The notes under the pieces were generated by a model, which had not been told where the DNA came from, made no database searches, and worked only from the letters and a program-made list of their open reading frames with translations. 64,000 nucleotides of DNA from Haematospirillum sp. H4485 (GTDB taxonomy: Bacteria; Pseudomonadota; Alphaproteobacteria; Rhodospirillales; Rhodospirillaceae): positions 1 to 64,000 of the forward strand of contig NZ_JAAVSY010000003.1 in NCBI RefSeq assembly GCF_012102745.1, written 5' to 3'. Every line of letters starts with the position of its first letter. The first letter of the stretch is position 1. The position numbers and the translations under genes are program-made. This document shows, one piece after another, positions 56,174 through 64,000 of the stretch.

Positions 56174-57934
56174 TCAGGATGCGTCGTAGCGTTTGCGCGG
56201 AGCACCAGCGGCGGAACGGGGGCGGTCCTCGCGGTTCCGGAACCCGTCTTCACGGCGTGGGCGGAATTCATCCCGTGCCGGGCGTTCGCTCCCTGCGGAA
56301 CGGGGGCGGTCCTCGCGGTTCCGGAACCCGTCCTCACGGCGTGGCCGGAAACCTTCCTCGCGGCGTGGGCGGAATTCATCCCGTACCGGGCGTTCGCTCC
56401 CTGCAGAACGGGGGCGGTCCTCGCGGTTCCGGAACCCGTCCTCACGGCGTGGCCGGAAACCATCTTCACGACGTGGGCGGAACTCGTCCCGTGACGGGCG
56501 TTCGCTCCCTGCGGAACGGGGGCGGTCCTCGCGGTTCCGGAACCCGTCCTCACGGCGTGGCCGGAAACCATCTTCACGGCGTGGGCGGAATTCATCCCGT
56601 GACGGGCGTTCGCTCCCTGCGGAACGGGGGCGGTCCTCGCGGTTCCGGAACCCGTCTTCACGGCGTGGCCGGAAACCATCTTCACGGCGTGGGCGGAATT
56701 CATCCCGTGACGGGCGTTCGCTCCCTGCGGAACGGGGGCGGTCCTCGCGGTTCCGGAACCCGTCTTCACGACGTGGGCGGAATCCTTCCTCGCGGCGTGG
56801 GCGGTTTTCGTTGTTGTGGTCCCGATCCTTGTGGTGTGGGCGACGTGCACGGGACGGGGCTGTTTCTTCAGCCTTGAATGATGTGCGGCTTTTCTGCTCG
56901 TTTGGCATAGAGTCTACTTTGTTGGTTTTATGAAAATGTTTTCGGTGCCCGGGGCGTGTTGGTGCTACTTTTGCCTTTGCCCATCCGGTCCGGTCCATAA
57001 CGGGTTTGCCCGTAGGCCCCGATTGAGTTGGGTCAAGGCTTGCCAGCTGTTCACGTAGAAGACGGGGAGGCACTTCCTCAATGCATCCACGTTCCATGCG
57101 GCCAAGATAGAAGTTTCCGTAGGCAACCCGGATCAAGCGATTGACGTGATAGCCAAGGTGTTGCATCACCCGCCTGATTTCGCGGTTCTTTCCTTCGGTC
57201 AGGGTTATCAGCAGCCATGAATTCGCGCCAACCCGGCGCTCTACATGCGCCTTGATCGGGCCATAGTGAATGCCCTCAACCGTGATGCCGTTTTCCAGAT
57301 CGGCCAACCTGTTTTCATCAACTGCACCGTAAACCCGTACCCGGTAGCGACGGGGGATGCCTGTGCTCGGCTGTTCAAGCTTGCGTGCCAGTTCACCGTC
57401 ATTGGTCAACAGCAAAATGCCTTCAGAGTTCAGGTCCAGCCGGCCTACGCTGATCAGACGTGGCAGATTACCGGGCAGGTTCTCGAAAACAGTCGCGCGA
57501 CCCTGTGGATCATGATGCGTGGTGACAAGACCGGCAGGCTTGTAATAGCGCCAAAGACGCGGCACATCCGCTTTTGCAACCGGCACGCCATCAACGGTTA
57601 CCCGGTCTGTCCCGGTAACCATAAAGGCCGGTGTATCCAATACCACACCATTGACGGCAACGCGTTGGTCTGCAATCCAGCGCTCTCCATCACGGCGTGA
57701 GCATACCCCGGCGCGGGCAAGAAACTTGCAAATCCTTTCTCCTTCGGGGCCTTGCCCTGTTTCATCGGAGTGGGGTTCCGCGCTGTCATCGTGATGGTCT
57801 GGAGCGTTGTCTTCGTTCCGCGACGAAGAATCCGCCATGAAATCCAGTTCTTCCAGCGAGGTATCAAGCTCGGGCAGCTCTTCCTCGTTGTCGGGTTTGT
57901 GCATGTCGAGCGGGATGATGGTATCGGGTGTCAT
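56174..57934 (-). CDS. rluB: Pseudouridine synthase of the RluB/RsuA type with a repeat-rich C-terminal tail
   Basis: This 586-residue protein has an S4 RNA-binding domain (ERICKFLARAGVCSRRDGERWI, about residues 66-110) and an RsuA/RluB catalytic domain with Asp in SVGRLDLNSEGILLLTNDG. It is expected to modify 23S rRNA near U2605. The last 210 residues are a basic, low-complexity tail of 36-residue repeats with FRPRREDG and FRNREDRPRSAGSERP, like Arg-rich RNA-binding tails. An acidic N-terminal extension of about 65 residues is also present. The ATG overlaps the glutamine amidotransferase stop (ATGA). Confidence 0.9.
   Translation of the reverse strand: MTPDTIIPLDMHKPDNEEELPELDTSLEELDFMADSSSRNEDNAPDHHDDSAEPHSDETGQGPEGERICKFLARAGVCSRRDGERWIADQRVAVNGVVLDTPAFMVTGTDRVTVDGVPVAKADVPRLWRYYKPAGLVTTHHDPQGRATVFENLPGNLPRLISVGRLDLNSEGILLLTNDGELARKLEQPSTGIPRRYRVRVYGAVDENRLADLENGITVEGIHYGPIKAHVERRVGANSWLLITLTEGKNREIRRVMQHLGYHVNRLIRVAYGNFYLGRMERGCIEEVPPRLLREQLASLDPTQSGPTGKPVMDRTGWAKAKVAPTRPGHRKHFHKTNKVDSMPNEQKSRTSFKAEETAPSRARRPHHKDRDHNNENRPRREEGFRPRREDGFRNREDRPRSAGSERPSRDEFRPRREDGFRPRREDGFRNREDRPRSAGSERPSRDEFRPRREDGFRPRREDGFRNREDRPRSAGSERPSRDEFRPRREDGFRPRREDGFRNREDRPRSAGSERPVRDEFRPRREEGFRPRREDGFRNREDRPRSAGSERPARDEFRPRREDGFRNREDRPRSAAGAPRKRYDAS
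56195..56812 (-). repeat. 108-bp tandem repeat inside the RluB-type gene
   Basis: A 108-bp unit recurs with starts of a shared segment at 56281, 56389, 56497, 56605 and 56713, plus partial copies at each end. Copies differ by few bases, so the array is probably recent and may vary in number between strains. The 108-bp length keeps the reading frame. Several other frames also stay open here by composition only. Confidence 0.92.
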
Positions 57935-58647
57935 GGGAGGCGCGCCTCGTTGATAAAGGCGTCAAAGATTTTTTTGTCCGCCGGGCTGATGTGATACTCC
58001 GGGTGCCATTGCACACCGAGGCAAAAGGAATAGGAAGGGTGTTCAATGGCCTCGACTACGCCGTCGGGTGCTGTCGCGCTGACAACAACCCCCGGGCCAG
58101 GTGTTTTTGCAGCTTGGTGGTGTGCTGAGTTGACGGGAAATTCCTGCTCGCCCGTAATGCGATGGAGCAGTGTTCCCTCGCGTACATGGACGACATGTCC
58201 GGGTTCGGTACGCGGGTTGGGTTGCTCGTGGGCCAAGGGAGAGGGGATTTCGTCAGGTATATGCTGGATCAGTGTACCGCCTAGCAGAACGTGCAGAAGC
58301 TGCTGCCCGCCACAGATTCCCAGAACAGGCTTGTCTGCAGCAAGGGCTGCACGTGTTATGGAGGCTTCAAACAGGGTTCGGCCCGGCTTTAGCGTAACAG
58401 TTTCATGACGGTGGTCAGCACCGAACAGTGCAGGATCGATGTCAAAGGCGCCGCCGGCGATCAAGAGACCATCGATCATATTGATGTAGGCTTCTGTGCA
58501 TGCCTCTTCATGAGGCAGCAGCAAGGGCACACCCCCGGCCTTGACCACGGATTCCACGTAATTCTTGCGCAAGGCATACCACGGCAACTTTGAGTAACCG
58601 CCCCCATCCTCGCTGTCCAGGGGAATTCCAATAACGGGTGCTTTCAT
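57931..58647 (-). CDS. Class I glutamine amidotransferase-like hydrolase (gamma-glutamyl-GABA hydrolase family)
   Basis: This 238-residue peptidase C26 family protein has the nucleophile Cys in VLGICGGQQLLHVLLGG and the His-Pro-Glu motif in GVQWHPEYH. Family members such as PuuD release GABA from gamma-glutamyl-GABA. No other putrescine-degrading gene is adjacent, so the substrate is uncertain. It is the first gene of a leftward run into the RluB-type gene and rsmD. Confidence 0.88.
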   Translation of the reverse strand: MKAPVIGIPLDSEDGGGYSKLPWYALRKNYVESVVKAGGVPLLLPHEEACTEAYINMIDGLLIAGGAFDIDPALFGADHRHETVTLKPGRTLFEASITRAALAADKPVLGICGGQQLLHVLLGGTLIQHIPDEIPSPLAHEQPNPRTEPGHVVHVREGTLLHRITGEQEFPVNSAHHQAAKTPGPGVVVSATAPDGVVEAIEHPSYSFCLGVQWHPEYHISPADKKIFDAFINEARLP

Positions 58648-58746
58648 GGGTCCCTTCTTACCGTCCCCGTATCAATCCGGCAATCATCCTGTAGAGAAGC
58701 AGAGCAAACTCTTGACGCCAAGTGTCTGTAACCAGACATTCAAGCC

Positions 58747-59208
58747 ATGAAAAACGACGCTTCCCATATTCCGATGATGGCCGCTCTGGCCGAAGCCCAT
58801 GCCGCTGCCAAGCGCGGGGAAGTGCCTGTTGGTGCGGTCGTCGTTTGCAAGGGCGAGATCATCGCCCGTGCATCCAACCGTACCGAGGAACAGTGTGATG
58901 CTACGGCTCATGCCGAGATTCTGGCCCTGAGGCAGGCTGCAAAGCATTGCAGAAGCACACGGCTCGATGATTGCGATCTGTATGTTACCCTTGAACCGTG
59001 TGCCTTGTGTGCGGCTGCTGTGTCTTTTTTTCGTATTCGACGCCTGTATTTCGGGGCCTATGACCCCAAAGGAGGTGCTGTCGAGCATGGCCCCAGACTG
59101 TATACCCAGCCAACGTGCCATCACAGGCCGGAAGTATACGGAGGATTGGCTGAAACGCAATGTGCTGATGTGCTGCGTGCCTTTTTTCGTTCCTTGCGCC
59201 AGACTTGA
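58747..59208 (+). CDS. tadA: tRNA-specific adenosine deaminase
   Basis: This 153-residue zinc deaminase converts A34 to inosine in tRNA-Arg. The zinc ligands are His-Ala-Glu in TAHAEILALRQA and the Cys pair in LEPCALCAAA. The active-site context VPVGAVVV is typical. It is divergent from the amidotransferase gene. Confidence 0.94.
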   Translation: MKNDASHIPMMAALAEAHAAAKRGEVPVGAVVVCKGEIIARASNRTEEQCDATAHAEILALRQAAKHCRSTRLDDCDLYVTLEPCALCAAAVSFFRIRRLYFGAYDPKGGAVEHGPRLYTQPTCHHRPEVYGGLAETQCADVLRAFFRSLRQT

Positions 59209-59269
59209 TGCTGGTTATGGAAGCCGGGGTGTGTCCGGAGTCGGTTCATCCTCGTTGGAGTAGAGGCAC

Positions 59270-59785
59270 ATGTTATTTTTTTACAGGCAGTTACGGCACA
59301 TTCTGGCGGTAGCCTTTGCCCTTGTGTCTGTTCTTTCGGTGTTTTTGTCTTCGGATGCAGAGGCCGGGTCTGGCGGGAAAAAGGCTTCAAAGCCACGTAG
59401 CGAGGCCAATGCGGTACCTGGAGACTATATCCAGCTGGATGTGATCTGGATTCCCGTTGTGGACGGTCAGAAGACCCTTTACCAAGGTCTTTTTGTCCGT
59501 CTTTTTGTTCCTCCCCCGCCAGAGCCTGTAGAGGGTGCGCTGCCGTCCAATGCCCGTTATCAGGCGTGTGTGAAGGCACCATGGGCTCGACAAGCTATCA
59601 TCGCGGCTCTTAACGATATTCCTGCAAGCCGCAAGGAGTTTGCTGACGAAGCCAAGCTCAAGCGGCGGGTGGAGCAAGCTGTACAGACCATTTCCAAGGA
59701 GAAGGTCTATCGGTCGATAGAGATATCCACCAACGTGTTGGTACCGGATGCCGATGCGGCCATGTTATCCAATACGTGCAAGTAG
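59270..59785 (+). CDS. Secreted or membrane-anchored protein of unknown function
   Basis: This 171-residue protein has a signal sequence or anchor (HILAVAFALVSVLSVFL) and a mature domain with strand-rich DYIQLDVIWIPVVDG, a Pro-rich loop (FVPPPPEPVEG) and a helical C-terminus ending with NTCK. The arrangement recalls small FliL-like proteins, but no diagnostic motif confirms that. It may be cotranscribed with tadA (61 bases apart). Confidence 0.65.
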   Translation: MLFFYRQLRHILAVAFALVSVLSVFLSSDAEAGSGGKKASKPRSEANAVPGDYIQLDVIWIPVVDGQKTLYQGLFVRLFVPPPPEPVEGALPSNARYQACVKAPWARQAIIAALNDIPASRKEFADEAKLKRRVEQAVQTISKEKVYRSIEISTNVLVPDADAAMLSNTCK

Positions 59786-59795
59786 TACTGTTATT

Positions 59796-60464
59796 TCAGA
59801 GCAGGGGTGCTCTTGCTGTGAAGAGGGCAACCGTACCATGTGTGCGAACGTGAACTGACCCGAAGTGCTTTTTCAGGGCTTCTTCCAGGTTCTCTGCCGT
59901 GTCGTTCCGGTTACCGAAAATCCCCTTCTTGTTGTAGACATTCATCAACGTGCGGCCAAAGCTGTTGTGGTTCGCCTGATCCCCCAGAATTGTTGCACCG
60001 TAGAGTATGCCGTCTGTGCTCAGTGCTGTTTTCAGGCAGTGAAAAGCGGCGGCCTTGTCCTCCATGGTTCCCGGAAGGCAATGCAAAAGGTAGAACAGCG
60101 AAATGGAGTCCCAGCTTTGCGCCGGGAGTTGAACCGATGGATTCAGGATATCAGCTTGGATTGATGTTGTGCCCGATCGCCCGATCCGGTCCGAGGCTGC
60201 GTTCAGGCTATCCGTGTTGAGATCGAGGAGGGTCAGTTTGGCATTGTCCCGGAATGTGGTGTTCGTAGGATAGAAGCCCGTTCCAACACCGACATCCAGG
60301 TGCCGGTTGCTTGCGTGCTCGGTGAAGAAGGGGAGCAGAACGGTCCGTGTTGGACACTGCCATGCCAGTGTATTTGATACCCCCAGCACCCAGAAATCAT
60401 AAAGTTTCAAGATGAAGCGCGAGTATACGGCTGCCCCCGCTGTGGTATCGAGTGTTGTTGTCAT
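59796..60464 (-). CDS. Class I SAM-dependent methyltransferase
   Basis: This 222-residue protein has the SAM-binding motif HLDVGVGTGFYP, followed by LTLLDLNTDSL and SLFYLLHCLPG, the usual strand order of class I methyltransferases. The start is the ATG at 60464 (MTTTLDTTAG). A small-molecule substrate is likely but cannot be named. It is a single leftward gene. Confidence 0.8.
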   Translation of the reverse strand: MTTTLDTTAGAAVYSRFILKLYDFWVLGVSNTLAWQCPTRTVLLPFFTEHASNRHLDVGVGTGFYPTNTTFRDNAKLTLLDLNTDSLNAASDRIGRSGTTSIQADILNPSVQLPAQSWDSISLFYLLHCLPGTMEDKAAAFHCLKTALSTDGILYGATILGDQANHNSFGRTLMNVYNKKGIFGNRNDTAENLEEALKKHFGSVHVRTHGTVALFTARAPLL

Positions 60465-60558
60465 CGTCTGTCCCCACCAAAAACAACGCGGCCACCCTTG
60501 ACCGAGGGACAAGTTTTATCAGCCCTTTCTATTCAATTGAAGATAGATTTTTCCAGAA

Positions 60559-60861
60559 TCACCTTCTTTTACTATGTTTGTATCCTTTGGCTTGCATGCA
60601 GGCATCAAGGATTTCTGTGTAGTGTTTCATGGCATTGCCCCGGTCTTGGATGTCCAGGGCATGTGTGGTGGAGCTTGCGCTGTCCACATAGCGTCTTCCC
60701 CCGCTTATCCCTTCGGCATAGCGTCGGCAGGACAGCCATTCTCGCTGTGTTTCCGTGTCGCTGGAGCCTGTTTTTGACCAAGGAGGGGGTGCTGCTGCGC
60801 AGGATGACAGGACTGTGCTGACACATATGACAGCTGGCAGGAACAAAGAGCGTATATGCAT
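60559..60861 (-). CDS. Small lipoprotein
   Basis: This 100-residue protein has a signal sequence with a lipobox at TVLSSC and a short polar mature part with two Cys (WLSCRRYAEG, ILDACMQAKGY) that may form a disulfide. The start is the ATG at 60861. The family is not recognised; it resembles small envelope lipoproteins of unknown role. Confidence 0.65.
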   Translation of the reverse strand: MHIRSLFLPAVICVSTVLSSCAAAPPPWSKTGSSDTETQREWLSCRRYAEGISGGRRYVDSASSTTHALDIQDRGNAMKHYTEILDACMQAKGYKHSKRR

Positions 60862-61025
60862 GGAGTCGTCTCGAGGAATTCTGGTCTTTACCGACCAAGC
60901 ATACAGGCACGGCATGTGTCCGTCATGCGTCCTTTGCTTGTGACAGAGCCCTGTTCGGGTCTATACTGCGATGCACAAATTTGTTCGGTGTATTAGTACG
61001 TCCGTAACACCAAGGAGATCCTGCG

Positions 61026-61490
61026 ATGAACAGCGTTGTTACGGGTTTTGCTGTTGATTCCCCCGTCCATTATTTTGAAGATATTATCAAGGGTGCCTAC
61101 GCGTCATTCAGCAAAACTGTGACGGAAGCGGATATGGTTCTGTTTGCAGGGATCAGCGGTGATACGAACCCGATCCATATCAATCAGGAATTTGCCGAAA
61201 GCACGGCCTTTGCCGGGCGAATTGTGCATGGCATGTTGTCTGCGGGTTTCATATCGACTGTTCTGGGGATGAAATTACCTGGTCCGGGGGCTGTTTATAT
61301 GTCCCAGACCCTTAACTTCCGGGCACCCGTGCGCGTTGGGGATACTGTAACCGCCAGAGCCGAGGTCGTTGACCTGATACCGGAAAAAAGAGTGATCGTG
61401 CTGCAAACAGTGTGTCTGGTCAAGGAGAAGGTTGTTCTGGATGGAGAAGCCAGGATGACCATGCCCTCCCGGCAACGACACGGCCGTTGA
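61026..61490 (+). CDS. phaJ: (R)-specific enoyl-CoA hydratase, MaoC/PhaJ family
   Basis: This 154-residue hot-dog-fold protein has the hydratase 2 motif: FAGISGDTNPIHINQEFAESTAF, then GRIVHGMLSAGF, with catalytic Asp and His in GDTNPIH. PhaJ-type enzymes supply (R)-3-hydroxyacyl-CoA from fatty acid oxidation to PHA synthase. GGAGA precedes the ATG. It is about 8 kb from the pha genes, so the PHA role is inferred. Confidence 0.82.
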   Translation: MNSVVTGFAVDSPVHYFEDIIKGAYASFSKTVTEADMVLFAGISGDTNPIHINQEFAESTAFAGRIVHGMLSAGFISTVLGMKLPGPGAVYMSQTLNFRAPVRVGDTVTARAEVVDLIPEKRVIVLQTVCLVKEKVVLDGEARMTMPSRQRHGR

Positions 61491-61503
61491 TTGCTGTTGC
61501 TTT

Positions 61504-62382
61504 TCATTCATCCGGCCAGCGCCGGTGTACCCATAGCCATTGTTCCGGATTTTCGCGGATCCATCCCTCCACCATGGCATTGACATCCTTCATGATCTTT
61601 TCCACCCCATCATGATGGTCTGCACATGTTTCGGGCGAAAGGGGAGGAAGAATGTCGATGCGGAATCTGGCTCCGTTCAGGCGAATGACTCGTGCCGGTA
61701 CAGCGGGTATAGCATACTTCAGGACAAACTGGGCCAGGGCCGGGGCTGTCATGGCTGTGCGCCCGAAAAAGGGGACAGGAATGCCGTCGTTCATTTTCTG
61801 GTCCACCAGCATGCCAACGTGTTCACCGCTTTTGAGAAGGGCAAGGCCCTGCTTGGCTCCGGATGCTCCCTTGGGCAGAAGGATCCCATTTCCCCGTCGC
61901 AAACGTGTGAATAACCGTCGCATCAGGGGGTTGTTGGGGGCACGGTAGAAAAGGTGTATGGGCAGCCCTTGATCCGCGGCGGACAAGGCAGCCAGTTCCC
62001 AGTTGGCAAGGTGGGCCGAAAAAAAGATACCGCCGATGCCATCTTCGGCCAAGGCTTGTATGTGTTCTGCGCCATTCAGCTGTATGCGTCCGTTGGCCCG
62101 GTCCATGATGCGTTCCAGGTGCGGGAACTCTCCAACATTTCGCCCCAGGTTATCCCACATCCCTTTCAGGGTTCTCTGGATCCATGCTTCATCCTGTTCC
62201 GGGAATGCCTGCCGCAGGTTGCGGCTGGCAATGCGATGCGCACGCAGCCGCGGGCCTATGATACGCAGGACAAGGCCACCGAAACGGGATGCAGCGTCTA
62301 TTGGAAGAACACGCATAAGACCCCAGTACAGGCAGGCAAGGGTAACCAGAAGAATATCTGTAACAGTTGGCTTTTCTCTCAT
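61504..62382 (-). CDS. lpxL: Lipid A lauroyl/myristoyl acyltransferase
   Basis: This 292-residue inner-membrane enzyme adds a secondary acyl chain to lipid A. It has an N-terminal membrane segment, the His-x4-Glu catalytic motif in SAHLANWELAAL, and VDQKMNDGIPVPFFG. The ATG overlaps the lpxK stop (ATGA). It ends the waaA-lpxK-lpxL run. Confidence 0.9.
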   Translation of the reverse strand: MREKPTVTDILLVTLACLYWGLMRVLPIDAASRFGGLVLRIIGPRLRAHRIASRNLRQAFPEQDEAWIQRTLKGMWDNLGRNVGEFPHLERIMDRANGRIQLNGAEHIQALAEDGIGGIFFSAHLANWELAALSAADQGLPIHLFYRAPNNPLMRRLFTRLRRGNGILLPKGASGAKQGLALLKSGEHVGMLVDQKMNDGIPVPFFGRTAMTAPALAQFVLKYAIPAVPARVIRLNGARFRIDILPPLSPETCADHHDGVEKIMKDVNAMVEGWIRENPEQWLWVHRRWPDE

Positions 62383-63338
62383 CGGGTCAGGGGCTCCAGC
62401 AACGCACCCAAGGCTTCTCCATGATCGTTCCATTCTACATGCACGGACAGGACGGACAGTGCAGAACGCTGTAGGGGGTCAATGCGGACGGCATCTTTTG
62501 TGGTTGTGACCAGCTGACAGTGTTCAAGACGGGCATGTTCAAGCATCCTGCTGATCTTACTCCTGCTGTAAGGATGGTGATCGGCAAAGGAATAGGTCGC
62601 AACCAGTTCGGCCCCCAGCGTTGTAAGGGCATCAAAAAATTTCCCGGGACGCCCGATTCCGGCAAAGGCAATAACGCGCTGCCCGCTCCAAGTTTGGTCC
62701 TTGTTGTCCGGGACGAGGCGACCCCGCAAAACAGGAAGATGAGCCGGAGCCGTGTCTATAATGCCCGTGCGGTCTTCACCCAGAAGTACAATGCCATCAG
62801 CCCTTTTCCATGCTTGGCGCGGGATCTCCCGCAAGGGGCCGGCCGGTATCATCAGGTTATTGCCAAAGCCGTATTGTCCATCGATGACAACCAAGGACAA
62901 TGTTTTAGTCAGGGAGGGGTTCTGTAAACCATCATCCATGACAATATACCGTGCACCCGCCTCGCAGGCCGCTTGTGCTCCGGCCGTGCGATCGCGTGCA
63001 ACCCATGTCGGGGCTTTTTCAGCCAGAAGCAGGGCCTCGTCACCGGTTTCGTCACAGGTGTGGTGCTGTCGGTTGACCTGTACTGGCCCCTTGAGTTTCC
63101 CACCATAGCCGCGCAGCAGGGCATGCGCCCCGGGAAGACGTTCAAGAATATCCAGCGTTACCGGTGTTTTTCCGTTTCCCCCTGCGGTTATGTTGCCAAC
63201 GCAGATAACCGGGACGGGTGCTGTCCAAGGGTGCATGGCGCGCTGCCTCATAAACGTCCCGAGGCCGTACAGCCACCCGAAGGGAGACAGGGCCAAGGCT
63301 GTCATATTGCGGTGCTGCCACCAAGAGGGGGTTTGCAT
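62379..63338 (-). CDS. lpxK: Tetraacyldisaccharide 4'-kinase
   Basis: This 319-residue enzyme adds the 4'-phosphate of lipid A. It begins with TPSWWQ, has one N-terminal membrane segment, the P-loop CVGNITAGGNGKTPV, LLRGYGG and DDGLQNPSL. The ATG overlaps the waaA stop by one base (TGATG). Length and motifs indicate an active enzyme. Confidence 0.95.
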   Translation of the reverse strand: MQTPSWWQHRNMTALALSPFGWLYGLGTFMRQRAMHPWTAPVPVICVGNITAGGNGKTPVTLDILERLPGAHALLRGYGGKLKGPVQVNRQHHTCDETGDEALLLAEKAPTWVARDRTAGAQAACEAGARYIVMDDGLQNPSLTKTLSLVVIDGQYGFGNNLMIPAGPLREIPRQAWKRADGIVLLGEDRTGIIDTAPAHLPVLRGRLVPDNKDQTWSGQRVIAFAGIGRPGKFFDALTTLGAELVATYSFADHHPYSRSKISRMLEHARLEHCQLVTTTKDAVRIDPLQRSALSVLSVHVEWNDHGEALGALLEPLTR

Positions 63339-64000
63339 CAGCTGGCCCCACTGTCGCACAACGGGAGCAGATAGGCCATAATCCGCTCCAGAACAGCAGC
63401 CTCTTGATGGCAAAAGCTTTGAGCAGACTGTATCAAGGTTTCGCGTATGCCGGGCTGCAGCAAAAGCTGCTGCACTGTTCTGGTCAGTTCTTCTGCATCG
63501 GGAACCTGTATTGCGGCACGATTCTGCAACATGCGGATGCTGATTTCAGCAAAGTTCTCCATGTTGGGTCCAAACACAACAGCGCTGCCAAGTCGGGCTG
63601 GTTCCAGTGGATTCTGTCCACCCGTTCCGAGCAGGGATTTGCCGATAAAGGAAACAGGGCACAGGCGATAGAAAAGCCCCAGTTCTCCCAAGGTGTCAGC
63701 CAACCAGACATCGCATGCCTGATCAGGAGCAGACCCGTGGGAGCGGAGGGCAACTTTCATCCCTCTGTCTGTTAGCTCCCTTGCAATATCTTCCCCGCGT
63801 TCGGGATGGCGGGGCACGATAATGGTCAGCAGGCCAGGCAGCTGTGCCGTCATGGCGCGGTGCACCTGCCCGGCCATCAGCTCTTCCCCGGGGTGGGTAG
63901 ACGATGCCAGCCATACAGGGCGATTCTTTATGACGCTTCGAGCTGCCTCCAGTTTGTTGAGGTCGACCGGCAAAGGGGGTGATGCGTACTTGAGATTTCC
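63338..64000 (-). CDS. waaA: Kdo transferase, C-terminal part (runs off the window)
   Basis: The visible 220 codons encode the C-terminal half of 3-deoxy-manno-octulosonate transferase, which attaches Kdo to lipid IVA. Family segments are GNLKYASPPLPVD at the window edge, WLASSTHPGEE, VPRHPERGEDIA and GTGGQNPLEPA. The gene starts beyond 64000. It is followed by lpxK and lpxL in one operon. Confidence 0.95.
   Translation of the reverse strand, partial: GNLKYASPPLPVDLNKLEAARSVIKNRPVWLASSTHPGEELMAGQVHRAMTAQLPGLLTIIVPRHPERGEDIARELTDRGMKVALRSHGSAPDQACDVWLADTLGELGLFYRLCPVSFIGKSLLGTGGQNPLEPARLGSAVVFGPNMENFAEISIRMLQNRAAIQVPDAEELTRTVQQLLLQPGIRETLIQSAQSFCHQEAAVLERIMAYLLPLCDSGAS

Noticed and set aside
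56195-56812. Possible CRISPR array
   Set aside because: The repeats are contiguous 108-bp coding units without spacers.
56002-56933. Long open frames on the plus strand and another minus frame across the repeat region
   Set aside because: They arise from the 108-bp tandem repeat and high GC; the frame with an S4 and synthase domain is the real one.
58684-59160. Minus-strand open frame opposite tadA
   Set aside because: Shadow of tadA, which has the zinc deaminase motifs.

Overview
The window reads as a contiguous piece of an alphaproteobacterial chromosome, most likely from the order Rhodospirillales. The evidence for that placement is the block rplU-rpmA-obgE-proB-proA-nadD-rsfS-rlmH, the polyhydroxyalkanoate (PHA) genes with a PhaR repressor, the lpxL-lpxK-waaA order, and many ATGA stop/start overlaps. 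The species cannot be named from the sequence alone. The window contains one tRNA (Ser-CGA), no rRNA, no CRISPR array and no intact insertion sequence.

Layout. Positions 1-1580 hold the right edge of an integrated phage: the last codons of a gpD-like tail protein, a convergent P4-type integrase, and a probable attachment site made of a tRNA-Ser 3' end followed by a hairpin. Next comes a LuxR-solo array (1690-5363): a decayed remnant, three tandem intact copies and a divergent fourth copy, with no luxI. Positions 5557-8284 carry surface-sugar genes (phosphohexomutase and NDP-sugar epimerase) and a small unknown gene. Positions 8295-17787 are mixed housekeeping and regulation: a PPP phosphatase, a lipoprotein, Hsp33, an ABC-2 permease, RecX, a cupredoxin, a multi-PAS pseudokinase, a coiled-coil protein and a catalytically dead Asd homologue. 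A structured non-coding stretch (about 17.9-18.1 kb) precedes pgk-gap. Positions 20717-27373 hold a polyphosphate:AMP phosphotransferase, a degenerate GGDEF-EAL protein, an HD hydrolase, an MFS transporter and a zinc-ribbon protein.

Positions 27543-31230 hold a broken lipoprotein gene and a PhoQ/PhoP-like two-component system with a PepSY protein, facing an EF-hand protein across a promoter framed by a perfect 12-bp inverted repeat. Positions 31237-37185 are the conserved rlmH-to-rplU block, read leftward. The tRNA-Ser gene at 37.65 kb is followed by AT-rich accessory DNA with an interrupted membrane/coiled-coil gene. Positions 39014-44340 are an arginine-type operon (DUF1611-family P-loop protein, then ArgC, ArgB, ArgD and ArgF homologues) with inverted-repeat elements upstream. 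An amino-acid ABC importer without its ATPase (45323-47550) and a lone ProX-like protein (48165-49163) follow. Positions 49194-53501 are the PHA region: phaB, phaA, a short PhaC-like hydrolase overlapping a PhaE-like small gene, and phaR with PhaR-type operator sequences; phaJ lies at 61026. The last part carries queG, rsmD, an rluB-type synthase with a 108-bp tandem-repeat tail, a class I glutamine amidotransferase, tadA, several small unknown genes and lipid A genes (lpxL, lpxK, partial waaA).

The parts most likely to be new are the LuxR-solo array with altered ligand-pocket residues, the DUF1611-ArgCBDF operon with its palindromic control region, the structured non-coding stretch before pgk, and the PepSY/PhoPQ/EF-hand module with its symmetric promoter. 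All functional calls come from motif reading; no database search was run.
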